Source: Clostridia bacterium
Lineage (GTDB): Bacteria > Bacillota_A > Clostridia > Christensenellales > Aristaeellaceae
Assembly (NCBI GenBank): GCA_017412025.1
Contig: JAFQOY010000051.1
Location: 1-14,911, forward strand
Direction of reading: 5' to 3'
Length of the DNA stretch: 14,911 nucleotides
Shown: one piece after another, positions 14,500 to 14,911 of the stretch
How positions within the stretch are numbered: the first letter of the stretch is position 1
Layout: every line of letters starts with the position of its first letter
The notes under the pieces: generated by a model
Database searches by the model: none
What the model was told of the DNA's origin: nothing
The model's input: only the letters and a program-made list of their open reading frames with translations
Program-made: the position numbers and the translations under genes

Positions 14500-14911
14500 T
14501 CAGGTGGCAAGGATGCCCGCTGCGCGCAGGCTGGCGAGCAGCTCGTTGAGCGTGGCGAGCACGTCGGTCGCATCGGCGGCGTCGGCAACGGGCGCTGCCG
14601 GGGTGATCGTACCTGCAGGTCCGGTTGCGCCGGTCGGTCCAATCGGGCCCTGGGGTCCAACCGGTCCAGTCGGGCCGACAGGCCCCTGTTCGCCGGTTGC
14701 GCCGGTCGGTCCAATCGGGCCCTGAGGTCCAACCGGTCCGGTCAGGCCGATGGGTCCCTGTGCGCCGGCTGCGCCGGTTGCGCCGGTTGCGCCGGTCGGT
14801 CCAACCGGGCCCTGAGGTCCAGCCGGTCCAGTCAGGCCGATGGGTCCCTGTGCGCCGGTCGCGCCGGTTGCGCCAGTTGCGCCGGTCGGTCCAACCGGGC
14901 CCTGAGGTCCA
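14500..14911 (-). CDS. Collagen-like (Gly-X-Y) repeat protein, C-terminal part, start outside window
   Basis: The - strand frame ending in the TGA at 14502-14500 is open to the right edge, giving at least 136 residues with no start codon visible. From the edge it reads an unbroken series of about 33 Gly-X-Y triplets, mainly [21 protein letters not shown] and GPA. It then changes to a 35-residue tail starting [15 protein letters not shown] and ending [16 protein letters not shown], a helical ending like those seen on collagen-like surface proteins of Clostridia. In related proteins (BclA type) such tails or C-terminal domains help trimer formation, and Thr in the repeat can carry sugar; here both are inferences. 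Likely a surface or spore-coat/exosporium fibre. A + strand frame across the same DNA looks collagen-like too, but is a shadow with interrupted period and an early stop. The 5' end and any export signal are outside the window. Confidence 0.88.
   Translation of the reverse strand, partial: GPQGPVGPTGATGATGATGAQGPIGLTGPAGPQGPVGPTGATGATGAAGAQGPIGLTGPVGPQGPIGPTGATGEQGPVGPTGPVGPQGPIGPTGATGPAGTITPAAPVADAADATDVLATLNELLASLRAAGILAT
14629..14911. repeat. Tandem repeats within the collagen-like gene (72- and 90-base steps)
   Basis: The 12-base marker gccggtcggtcc recurs at 14629, 14701, 14791 and 14881, steps of 72, 90 and 90 bases, i.e. 8, 10 and 10 Gly-X-Y triplets. The units at 14701 and 14791 differ at only a few sites, while the 72-base unit differs more and lacks the run of GAT-type triplets. 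The array continues off the right edge. Confidence 0.88.

Noticed and set aside
14504..14725. Plus-strand open frame rich in Gly-Pro across the collagen-like repeats
   Set aside because: The GC-rich repeat reads partly collagen-like on both strands. This frame has no ribosome binding site, lacks Gly at every third residue in places, and stops inside the repeat. The minus-strand frame has strict Gly-X-Y and a proper tail.
14067..14732. Minus-strand 221-residue open frame
   Set aside because: It is in a different frame from the Gly-X-Y reading, runs through the terminator and the whole DUF5662 gene antisense, and has Arg/Pro-rich low-complexity composition typical of a shadow.
14629..14911. 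Possible CRISPR array
   Set aside because: Repeats are contiguous, coding, in steps that are multiples of 9 bases, with no unique spacers.

Overview
The window reads as ordinary chromosome from a fairly GC-rich (about 60% by eye) member of the Bacillota, most likely a gut-type Clostridia lineage. That placement is an inference from content: a VanW/G5-type envelope protein, a class III fructose-1,6-bisphosphatase, the paired UPF0237/UPF0210 genes, strong GGAGG-type ribosome binding sites, and a collagen-like protein with a Clostridia-style C-terminal tail. No phage, IS element, integrase, CRISPR array, tRNA or rRNA is visible.

Layout. Positions 1-14435 hold twelve genes, all on the + strand, with gaps of about 90 bases or less and several stop/start overlaps. 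In order: the 3' end of ftsH (membrane AAA+ protease), a PHP-domain phosphoesterase (RNase AM/TrpH-like), a VanW-domain membrane-anchored protein, a RidA enamine deaminase, class III fbp, a HAD phosphatase, an ACT-domain protein (UPF0237), its partner UPF0210/DUF711, an M3 oligoendopeptidase F, a small acidic hypothetical protein, a two-helix membrane protein with a PH-like region, a HAD 5'-nucleotidase-like domain fused to thymidylate kinase, mnmA (tRNA 2-thiouridylase), and a DUF5662 protein with an HD-like motif (thirteen reading frames counting the truncated ftsH). The block ends in a 32-base perfect palindrome flanked by A and T runs, which looks like a bidirectional terminator. Beyond it, on the - strand and running off the right edge, is a collagen-like (Gly-X-Y)n gene. 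It has no start codon in the window, so start-to-stop ORF calling overlooks it.

How the genes relate. The + strand block is mostly housekeeping: protein quality control (FtsH, PepF), metabolite repair and phosphate chemistry (RidA, Fbp, HAD, PHP), nucleotide supply (Tmk) and tRNA modification (MnmA). Tight spacing suggests co-transcription in one or a few units. I see no pathway that unites them.

Most noteworthy points: the in-frame HAD 5'-nucleotidase-like/dTMP kinase fusion; the truncated collagen-like gene with 72- and 90-base repeat steps; a 12-base periodic microrepeat encoding the FtsH tail; the conserved but functionally open UPF0237-UPF0210 pair; and three poorly characterised genes tightly linked to pepF and mnmA. 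I found no convincing new multi-gene system.
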